From: Geoglobus sp.
Lineage (GTDB): Archaea; Halobacteriota; Archaeoglobi; Archaeoglobales; Archaeoglobaceae
Direction of reading: 5' to 3'
Assembly (NCBI GenBank): GCA_015523645.1
Contig: WAJY01000033.1
Span: 1-13,821 of the forward strand
DNA length: 13,821 nt
The first letter of the stretch is position 1. Every line of letters starts with the position of its first letter. Positions 8,590-13,821 of the stretch are shown here, one piece after another. Below the pieces are notes generated by a model that was given only the letters and a program-made list of their open reading frames with translations, did not search any database and was not told where the DNA came from. A program made the translations under genes and the position numbers.

Positions 8590-9212
8590 AATCTCCTTTT
8601 AAAAAAGTATGAGAACTGAGTTTTCAGTGGAATTTTTTTGGGCATTATTCCCGTTTTTCCCTCCTCAATAGCTCTCCTCAAATCTCCATGGAATGTTGTT
8701 ATTCCATAGCCGACTTCATTGGCTGAGTGAGCATCACTGCCTGCTATTCCTGCTTTTCCTAGCCTTTTAGCCATTCTTTCTGCCAGTAAATTTGAGATTC
8801 CGAAGATGTATTTTGCATTGAAAACCTCAATTCCATCTGCATAGCTAAAAAGACTGGGTTTAAAAACTCCTCTCCTCTCTATCTGAAATGGATGGGAAAT
8901 TATTGATATACCTCCTTTCTTCTTTACAGCATCTACAGTTTCAATCAGACTCATACCGCTCTCAACCTCATCCTCAAGAAAAAAGGCAAGGAGATGCCCG
9001 TTTGATGTGGATATTTCAAGAGCTGGAATTGCCTCTATTTCCAGATGCTCATCTCTGACATAATCTATGGCAGAGAGACTCCCTTGAATCGTGTCATGAT
9101 CTGTGATCGCTATAACGTTCAATCCTCTCTCCAAGGCAACATCAACTATCCTCTCAACCCTATCCCTTCCATCACTGTAAGTGGAATGAACGTGAAGCTC
9201 AGCCTTGAGCAT
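8586..9212 (-). CDS. PHP-domain metal-dependent phosphoesterase
   Basis: The 208-residue protein is a stand-alone PHP domain. It has ELHVHSTYSDG (5-15; H7, H9, D14), ITDHD (36-40; H39), E66 in PALEIST, ISHP (105-108; H107) and GSDAH (158-162; D160, H162). These are the conserved metal ligands of the family, related to YciV/RNase AM and histidinol phosphatase. Its substrate may be a phosphorylated sugar, nucleotide or short RNA. I chose the ATG at 9212 because MLKAELHVHS begins exactly at the first PHP strand. The frame stays open to 9365, but that extension runs through the divergent gene and has no similarity. No Shine-Dalgarno; AT-rich sequence near 9238-9244 could serve a leaderless start. 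Confidence 0.9.
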   Translation of the reverse strand: MLKAELHVHSTYSDGRDRVERIVDVALERGLNVIAITDHDTIQGSLSAIDYVRDEHLEIEAIPALEISTSNGHLLAFFLEDEVESGMSLIETVDAVKKKGGISIISHPFQIERRGVFKPSLFSYADGIEVFNAKYIFGISNLLAERMAKRLGKAGIAGSDAHSANEVGYGITTFHGDLRRAIEEGKTGIMPKKIPLKTQFSYFFKRRF

Positions 9213-9248
9213 GGGAAGGTTTTTTGAAAGAACAGCATGATAAACTTT

Positions 9249-10679
9249 ATGAAAATCCTGCTTGTAACCGGTAAGCTCGCAGAAGGGATTGTGAAAAAAA
9301 ACTCGTGCCAAAGTGATGTTCTTGTTGTTGATATTGATGTTGCCGCATTTATAACCCACAAACACCTCGAAAATTTAGATCTATCTCAATACGATCTAGT
9401 TTTAGTTCCAGGTCTTGCAAAGGGAGAATGGGAAAGACTTGAAAAAAGAAAAGGAGTTAAGATCAGGCTCGGTCCTGTTCACGCATTTGACATACCCCAT
9501 GTTCTGAAAAAAATTGGAGATGTTGAGCTGTCCCATTCAATTCCCGCAGACAAGCTGATTGAGATAAACAGGGAGAAAGAGCTTAAGGAGCTTGTTGAGA
9601 GAGATGAGAAGGGAGTGTTTGACATAAATGGGATAGAGATAGGTGGTAAGAGCAGACTGAAAATTGTTGCTGAAATTGTTGATGCGGTTGAGCTTAAAGA
9701 GGAGGAGCTGAAGAGGAGGATCGAATATTATCTGGAAAGCGGTGCCGACATCATTGACTTGGGAATTCCTCTGACTTTCTCTGCAAGTGATGTTAAAAAT
9801 GCTGTTAAAATAGCAAAGGACATGTGTGATGCTGTAAGCATAGACACATTCTCTCCAAAAGCCATAAAAGCTGGAATTGAGGGTGGAGTGGACATGATAA
9901 TGAGCTTAAGCTTTGAAAACATCAATGCACTGGAATTTCTGAAGGATCAGGCTGTTGTTGTTGTAGAGAGAGATGTGAGAAGGCTGAGATGGCTTGTGGA
10001 TCTTGTTAAAACCAGAGTTGAGAGAGTTATCGCCGATCCAGTAGTTGATATCTCCAACCTAACAGATTCAATAGTGAGATACAAAGAATACAGGAAAACT
10101 GATCCAATTACCCCAATGCTTTTCGGCTCTGGAAATGTGACAGAGTTATTTGATGCTGATTCAGTCGGCTTGAACGCCTTGCTTGCTCACATGGCTCAAG
10201 AAGTTTCTGCAAACCTTCTATTTACAACAGAGGCAAGTTCAAAAACCAGGGGTTCGGTAAGAGAGGTTAGAACAGCCAGCTACATGGTAAAAGGTGCAAG
10301 GGCAAAAGGAACACCTCCAAAGGATCTGGGAATGAATTTGCTTGTTCTGAAGGAGAAAAGCTACTATCCAGAAGGAATGATCCCAGAAAAAGTTGTGAAG
10401 GCTGAAGAGAACAAGATGTTTGTAAGAGACAAGAAAGGAGACTTCAGAATATGGATAGCGGGAGAGAATATTGTATGCAGTCATGAAAAGGCAACCATCA
10501 TAGGCTGTGATGCAAAAAGCATACTAGATACAGTTTTAAGGCTTGACTTGGTGAGCAGGCTTGATCATGCTGGTTACCTTGGAAGGGAGCTAAAAAAGGC
10601 TGAAATTGCCCTAAAACTTGGAAAAAACTATGTCCAGGATGAGGAGCTTAATTTTGGAATATACAGCAGAAAATCTTAA
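9249..10679 (+). CDS. Dihydropteroate synthase-like protein (TIGR00284 / MJ0107-type)
   Basis: The 476-residue protein has three parts. An N-terminal domain (about 1-115) begins MKILLVTGKLA. A pterin-binding TIM barrel (about 130-350) has GADIIDLGIPLTFS (165-178), SIDTF (197-201) and VIADPVVD (260-267), followed by FGSGNVTELFDADS. A C-terminal domain (about 355-476) completes it. The barrel is related to dihydropteroate synthase and the corrinoid-protein methyltransferases. The archaeal family has been linked to tetrahydromethanopterin metabolism, but I know of no settled reaction. An ATG at 9237 is possible, but MKILLVTGK fits the family better. It diverges from the PHP gene across 36 bases and ends in a TTAA shared with the convergent pdaD stop. 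Confidence 0.82.
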   Translation: MKILLVTGKLAEGIVKKNSCQSDVLVVDIDVAAFITHKHLENLDLSQYDLVLVPGLAKGEWERLEKRKGVKIRLGPVHAFDIPHVLKKIGDVELSHSIPADKLIEINREKELKELVERDEKGVFDINGIEIGGKSRLKIVAEIVDAVELKEEELKRRIEYYLESGADIIDLGIPLTFSASDVKNAVKIAKDMCDAVSIDTFSPKAIKAGIEGGVDMIMSLSFENINALEFLKDQAVVVVERDVRRLRWLVDLVKTRVERVIADPVVDISNLTDSIVRYKEYRKTDPITPMLFGSGNVTELFDADSVGLNALLAHMAQEVSANLLFTTEASSKTRGSVREVRTASYMVKGARAKGTPPKDLGMNLLVLKEKSYYPEGMIPEKVVKAEENKMFVRDKKGDFRIWIAGENIVCSHEKATIIGCDAKSILDTVLRLDLVSRLDHAGYLGRELKKAEIALKLGKNYVQDEELNFGIYSRKS

Positions 10680-11221
10680 AGAACAAAGACTGCAGCAGAT
10701 ACAACTGTGGTGCAATCCCTGACCTCAGCAAACCTAGTAAGACTGACAGTCCTTGCAGGTTTTATGCCAAAGGCTGTTTCAAGCATTTGCGAGGCTGTTT
10801 CCTCGGCTTTTTTGCCAACATCACCCTCACCGTTGCAAACACCATGATACTCGGCAATGTATCCGTGAAGAGAACTGTCCTCGGGAATTGCTATGGCTAT
10901 GCTTGCATATATCCTCTCACCAACCCTATCGCTTGTTTCCTTAGCCATCACACAGAAAACGATCTGCCCGGGATTAAGATCCCTTATCCCCTCATCAAAT
11001 TCCACAACCTCACATTGTGGAGGAAGTATGCTGCTCACCAAAACGAGATTGAATCTCTCAATTCCAGCATCTCTTAAAGCGAGTTCAAAGCTCATCAAAG
11101 GATCCCTGTGCCTTCCAACCCCAGCAGTAAGAAAGACCTTTTTTGGAACCAGAGAGTTATTCAGATTTCGTGATAAGCTCTCTGAAATCCTAAACTCTTC
11201 TCCTCTGCCTTCTGTTCTCAC
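10676..11221 (-). CDS. pdaD: Pyruvoyl-dependent arginine decarboxylase proenzyme
   Basis: PdaD converts arginine to agmatine, the first step of archaeal polyamine synthesis. The proenzyme cuts itself at a serine, which becomes the pyruvoyl group. The 181-residue product has LVSSILPPQCE (61-71), with cleavage expected between S63 and S64 by analogy with MJ0316. GYIAEYHG (120-127) carries the likely catalytic E124, and the C-terminal TVVSAAVFVL is typical. I keep the GTG at 11221: a TATA-like CTTAAATACAAA lies about 26 bases upstream, giving a leaderless start, and no later in-frame ATG, GTG or TTG precedes the core at LVPKKVF. This gives about 23 more N-terminal residues than the core requires. 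It converges on the dihydropteroate-synthase-like gene and is downstream of the archaeosine gene on the same strand. Confidence 0.88.
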   Translation of the reverse strand: MRTEGRGEEFRISESLSRNLNNSLVPKKVFLTAGVGRHRDPLMSFELALRDAGIERFNLVLVSSILPPQCEVVEFDEGIRDLNPGQIVFCVMAKETSDRVGERIYASIAIAIPEDSSLHGYIAEYHGVCNGEGDVGKKAEETASQMLETAFGIKPARTVSLTRFAEVRDCTTVVSAAVFVL

Positions 11222-11241
11222 AGCCCAACTCTTCCAGAGAT

Positions 11242-11253
11242 TTGTATTTAAGA
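11242..11253 (-). promoter_or_regulatory. TATA box for pdaD
   Basis: On the minus strand CTTAAATACAAA, preceded by an A-rich stretch, is centred about 26 bases before the GTG at 11221. It suggests pdaD has its own promoter although it lies only 41 bases after the archaeosine gene on the same strand. Confidence 0.45.
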
Positions 11254-11262
11254 TTTTTGGCT

Positions 11263-12177
11263 TTATGGGAATATGAAGAGGTCTGTGAGTTCCTCAGCAT
11301 CCATTGAAAGTTTCCAAAGCTCAAAGCATTCACAATCCTTTTTAAAGACTTTCTTGTCCTGATAAAGGGAGAAAAGCTTTATTTCCCTAACTACATCTCC
11401 GTCGCATCTGAAGCAGTTGTGAGGTCCTCTTTTTTTCCCGCCACCAACAGGGTCGCAGATTATGTATGCATCAGCCCTTTTCAGTATTTCAACAGCACTC
11501 CAGAGCCATGGAGGTCTGTAAACTCCCTTTCGCCAAATCCTCTCAATCACCGTTTTTCTGTGAACTGTCATCAGGTTAAGGGAGATCACATCCACATATC
11601 TCTTCACATCCAGTATGGATTTTAGCACATCCTCCACAGCCTCTCTCTCAGTCAAAAACGGGGGTTTCAGGAGAAGATATGCCTTGACTTTAGCAACACC
11701 CTTTAAAATTTTTGATGCCCTCACAAACTCATCAAAGGAGAATCCTTTGTTTATCAAATACTCTCTGTAAAGGTCATTGGAAGTTTCAACACCTATACCA
11801 ACCTCAATTTCCATTCCCGAATTCTTTATTTCCTCGGCAACCTTTTCATCTATGAACTCTGGTCTGCTTTCCACTACAATCTTCCTAAATCCTAACTCCA
11901 ATGCTTTTCTGTAAATCTTCTCTCTAGTCTCTCTAGATACCTCTCTTTCATCAAAAAAACTTCCTGAGGTAAAAATCTTAAGTATCTCTGCCTTTTTTGA
12001 CTCAACAGCTTTTAAAAACCCATGAAAAATGCTTTTTTGTGTTGCTTTTCTATCTGACTCAAGGGTAAAGCCACACATGTAACATGAATCCCATGAACAT
12101 CCGACAGTTGGTAAAATTAATGTAAGGCAGTCAACAACCTCTCCATCATACCTCTCTTTCTCCACCCAACTCCTCAA
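11263..12177 (-). CDS. Archaeosine biosynthesis radical SAM protein (RaSEA-like)
   Basis: RaSEA works with the ArcS/ArcTGT pathway to convert a lysine adduct of preQ0 at tRNA position 15 into archaeosine. From the TTG at 12177 the product has 304 residues with the distinctive LPTVGCSWDSCYMCGF near the N-terminus. Its cysteines C27, C32 and C35 form the CX4CX2C radical SAM motif of this subfamily. TSGSFFDE follows, then GVETSND and a C-terminal CFRCDG plus CECF cysteine set. A GTG at 12192 is possible, but TTG at 12177 has GGAGG exactly 5 bases upstream and overlaps the rhomboid stop as TTGA. It is translationally coupled to the rhomboid gene. It could be another Elp3-like tRNA enzyme, but the motif is quite specific. 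Confidence 0.85.
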   Translation of the reverse strand: MRSWVEKERYDGEVVDCLTLILPTVGCSWDSCYMCGFTLESDRKATQKSIFHGFLKAVESKKAEILKIFTSGSFFDEREVSRETREKIYRKALELGFRKIVVESRPEFIDEKVAEEIKNSGMEIEVGIGVETSNDLYREYLINKGFSFDEFVRASKILKGVAKVKAYLLLKPPFLTEREAVEDVLKSILDVKRYVDVISLNLMTVHRKTVIERIWRKGVYRPPWLWSAVEILKRADAYIICDPVGGGKKRGPHNCFRCDGDVVREIKLFSLYQDKKVFKKDCECFELWKLSMDAEELTDLFIFP

Positions 12178-12977
12178 TAGAACCTCCTCCACACCCTCAG
12201 CTTTCTACCAAAGTAAAGACCGACCGCAAGACCTCCAAGATGGGCAACATGGGCAACACCTGTGAAGATTGAGAAGGGGGTCATAAGAAGGTCATAGATG
12301 GCAAAGAGAAGGACAGCAACCCTTATGCTTAAGGGTATGAAGAAGAAGAGCAAAACTCTTATCTCCGGGGCGATTACTGCAAGGGTTCCCATAATCCCGT
12401 ATATAGCCCCTGAAGCTCCAACTGCAGGAGTAGGTGAACCTGAAAGAAAGGAAAAGACAAGATACATGAGATTTCCAGCAATTCCAGAAAGGAAGAATAT
12501 CTTTAGATACCCATCACCGCCAACCCTTCTTTCAAGCTCAGACCCAAAGAAAAGAAGGACAATTGCATTGACAAGATAGTGATCAAAGGAGCCATGAAGA
12601 AAGATGCTGGTAATCAACTGCCAAGGCATTGTCTCAACCTTGTATGGATGAAGGGCAAAAAAGCTGAACATGGGTTTGTAGATTATTGAGAGAGCGAAGA
12701 CAATTGTTATCAATGCAAGAATGACATTGTTGTATCCGTAAAGCTTCAATGGATTTCTCTGCCTTCTTAAAATTGGATCATAATACTCCTTCAAGACTTC
12801 CTTCCCAGCTTCTTTTCTCCTGTCCACTATTTCTTTTTTAACCTTAACTGGAATGTCGTAAAGCCCATCACATGAGTGCTTCTCTGGAAGTCTGTGCTCT
12901 GAACAAAAAATCCTGTTGCAGTAGTTGCATTTGTACGGGAGGACTTCTTGCTTTCCACAAACCTCGCATCTCCTCAC
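12174..12977 (-). CDS. AN1-type zinc finger fused to a rhomboid intramembrane serine protease
   Basis: The 267-residue protein starts with a complete AN1 finger: C4, C7, C17, C20, C25, H28, H34 and C36, spaced CX2CX9CX2CX4CX2HX5HXC. A charged linker (about 45-80) leads to a six-helix rhomboid domain. That domain has HGSFDHYLVN (133-137 region with the conserved His and Asn), GASGAIYG with nucleophile S189, and AHLGGLAVG with catalytic H246. The finger would lie in the cytoplasm. I chose GTG at 12977 because a TATA box sits 26 bases upstream and the frame before it runs into the neighbouring gene with no similarity. The gene overlaps the archaeosine gene through TTGA. Substrate unknown. Confidence 0.9.
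   Translation of the reverse strand: MRRCEVCGKQEVLPYKCNYCNRIFCSEHRLPEKHSCDGLYDIPVKVKKEIVDRRKEAGKEVLKEYYDPILRRQRNPLKLYGYNNVILALITIVFALSIIYKPMFSFFALHPYKVETMPWQLITSIFLHGSFDHYLVNAIVLLFFGSELERRVGGDGYLKIFFLSGIAGNLMYLVFSFLSGSPTPAVGASGAIYGIMGTLAVIAPEIRVLLFFFIPLSIRVAVLLFAIYDLLMTPFSIFTGVAHVAHLGGLAVGLYFGRKLRVWRRFY
12183..12190 (-). promoter_or_regulatory. Shine-Dalgarno deciding the TTG start of the archaeosine gene
   Basis: On the minus strand GGAGGAGG ends 5 bases before the TTG at 12177. The same 5-base spacing is seen before the tes, MATE and 13665 TTG starts, which supports TTG over the in-frame GTG at 12192 that precedes this site. Confidence 0.6.
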
Positions 12978-12997
12978 TAAGAGCTTTTTTGAGCCAG

Positions 12998-13007
12998 AAT
13001 ATTTAAA
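12998..13007 (-). promoter_or_regulatory. TATA box for the AN1-rhomboid gene, overlapping the upstream stop codon
   Basis: On the minus strand TTTAAATATT is centred about 26 bases before the GTG at 12977. The TAA stop of the preceding gene (13003-13005) lies inside it. The geometry supports a leaderless GTG start. Confidence 0.5.
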
Positions 13008-13665
13008 TCTTCTTGAGAAGTGCAGAATACTTTTCGATCTTGGCATCGTCGTATGCTGAGAGCCATGAGAGCCAGCAGAGTTCAACAGACCTGTAACCCA
13101 GTTTTTCAGCAATTTTTTCTGCAAATTCTATAAACTCCAGATCATCGCTCGGAGCATTGACATGCCTTGAAATGAACCTTCTCACTATTCTGTCAGGCAT
13201 TACTGTATCTACACCACCCATCATTCTCAAATACTGAAACGTGTTTATCCCAGCCCCCTTAACATCAAGATAATCTCTCCAAGATTCAAGTTCGGCTTCT
13301 TTAGCCCATCTCCTTAATGCTGAGGTTCCATCTCCATGATCAAGCAAGGTTTTAGCAATTCCAAACGCCACATCCCAGCTTCTCCTGTTCCTCCATATGG
13401 AGAGAAGGGAACTTCTGTCAGCTCTTAAGAGATCACTTAAAGTCAGTATCTTTTCAGCATCAACAAATTTCTCCTTAAATTCAAGAACTCTGGGAACAAC
13501 AACTGAGAAGTAGTTAACGCCAACAGAGGTTATTGCAGAGTCAACAACCATCAAAACAACATTTCCATCGTATCTCTCAGAATTCAGTATCTTCCTGCAA
13601 AACTCCCTAACCTCTTTAGACTTGCCCGCAAGCTCATCAAGCTCCTCTTTAAGAGCTTTCAACAA
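13003..13665 (-). CDS. Helix-hairpin-helix (HhH-GPD-like) protein, possible DNA glycosylase relative
   Basis: The 220-residue protein has a region at 135-165 reading VKGAGINTFQYLRMMGG, then DTVMPDRIVRRF. It matches the hairpin plus catalytic-Asp layout of endonuclease III-type glycosylases: GxG hairpin at 137-139 and an Asp (D158) 21 residues on, followed by a basic helix. The Lys of bifunctional glycosylases is replaced here by N141, so lyase activity is unlikely. I see no Cys cluster for a 4Fe-4S. The rest (20-120) is helical. The start is TTG at 13665, set by GGTGGT (13671-13676) 5 bases upstream; a second TTG follows directly at 13662. It overlaps the end of the pilus/secretion ATPase gene by 17 bases. 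The glycosylase link is inferred from the motif only. Confidence 0.7.
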   Translation of the reverse strand: MLKALKEELDELAGKSKEVREFCRKILNSERYDGNVVLMVVDSAITSVGVNYFSVVVPRVLEFKEKFVDAEKILTLSDLLRADRSSLLSIWRNRRSWDVAFGIAKTLLDHGDGTSALRRWAKEAELESWRDYLDVKGAGINTFQYLRMMGGVDTVMPDRIVRRFISRHVNAPSDDLEFIEFAEKIAEKLGYRSVELCWLSWLSAYDDAKIEKYSALLKKI

Positions 13666-13821
13666 GCCTTACCACCTTCTCAGAATCAAGCTGATAACTC
13701 TGAATTATTTTTGAGACTTCCCTGAAGTCTCTGATGTTGTTTTCGAGCATGTACTGCAAGACTTTCTCCCTTGTACTTAGCTCATACTCTAGATCCTTCT
13801 TGCTCCAGCTTCTAATTGTCA
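13649..13821 (-). CDS. Type II/IV secretion or archaeal pilus ATPase (GspE/TadA/VirB11-like), C-terminal fragment
   Basis: The minus strand from the right edge encodes 56 final residues, including WSKKDLEYELSTREKVLQYM and NNIRDFREVSKIIQSYQLD, followed by TAA at 13649-13651. This is the typical C-terminus of archaeal secretion/pilus ATPases, with the form REEIL(K/Q)WM...GIRDYREVxxIIxxYY. The full enzyme would be a cytoplasmic hexameric ATPase driving pilus or archaellum-like assembly. The catalytic Walker motifs lie outside the window. It overlaps the next gene by 17 bases and is in an operon with it. Archaellum FlaI versus a pilus ATPase cannot be decided from this fragment. Confidence 0.75.
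   Translation of the reverse strand, partial: TIRSWSKKDLEYELSTREKVLQYMLENNIRDFREVSKIIQSYQLDSEKVVRLVESS
13671..13676 (-). promoter_or_regulatory. Shine-Dalgarno deciding the TTG start at 13665
   Basis: GGTGGT on the minus strand ends 5 bases before the first of two adjacent TTG codons (13665 and 13662). There is no ATG near the start of this frame, so the site decides the start. It lies within the coding end of the upstream ATPase. Confidence 0.6.

Noticed and set aside
9213..9365. N-terminal extension of the PHP protein
   Set aside because: It would overlap the divergent dihydropteroate-synthase-like gene by over 100 bases. The PHP domain begins right at the ATG at 9212.
10893..11276. Plus-strand frame of 127 codons opposite pdaD
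   Set aside because: It is antisense to the pyruvoyl decarboxylase with intact cleavage and catalytic motifs. No promoter or motif is seen.
12978..13124. N-terminal extension of the AN1-rhomboid protein
   Set aside because: It is translated from the end of the HhH gene in another frame and lacks similarity. A TATA box supports GTG at 12977.

Overview
The window looks like a gene-dense piece of an archaeal chromosome, most likely from the Archaeoglobales or a close euryarchaeal relative. The evidence is the set of archaea-specific families: geranylgeranylglyceryl phosphate synthase, UbiA-type DGGGP synthase, tetraether lipid synthase, CDP-archaeol synthase, archaeal NMN adenylyltransferase, pyruvoyl arginine decarboxylase and an archaeosine radical SAM enzyme. 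The GGGP synthase closely resembles the Archaeoglobus type as I remember it. Several starts have a TATA-like box about 25 bases upstream and no Shine-Dalgarno (SD), as in leaderless archaeal mRNAs. Others have GGTGG or GGAGG exactly 5 bases before ATG or TTG. The genus is inference.

Layout. Bases 1-59 (minus) hold the first residues of a LivH-type amino-acid permease. Bases 60-653 are an AT-rich spacer with repeats, a palindrome and a possible promoter. Bases 654-3729 (plus) are a tight operon: GGGP synthase, DGGGP synthase, a DUF2148 iron-sulfur protein and a NOL1/NOP2/Sun RNA methyltransferase. Bases 7833 down to 3686 (minus) form a second operon: tetraether synthase, nadM, an O6-alkylguanine-DNA alkyltransferase, a MATE-family transporter and a small unknown protein. 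carS (7908-8447, plus) diverges from the tetraether synthase gene across a 74-base gap holding a palindromic TATA element. It is followed by a 32-residue four-cysteine microprotein, which meets a PHP-family phosphoesterase gene (minus) tail to tail. A dihydropteroate-synthase-like gene (plus) diverges from the PHP gene and converges on pdaD (minus). The right end, all minus, carries the archaeosine radical SAM gene, an AN1 zinc-finger/rhomboid fusion, a helix-hairpin-helix glycosylase-like protein and the C-terminus of a type II/IV secretion or pilus ATPase.

Together. The main theme is membrane lipid synthesis. Four enzymes cover both ether-bond steps, CDP activation and tetraether formation, within 8 kb. 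The palindromic element between tes and carS could coordinate diether activation with tetraether synthesis. The other genes cover NAD synthesis, DNA repair, RNA modification, polyamine synthesis and a possible pterin-related function. I see no IS element, tRNA, rRNA or CRISPR array. No wholly new system stands out. The best leads are the lipid locus with its shared promoter, the four-cysteine microprotein, the HhH glycosylase-like protein and the regulatory-looking spacer before the lipid operon.
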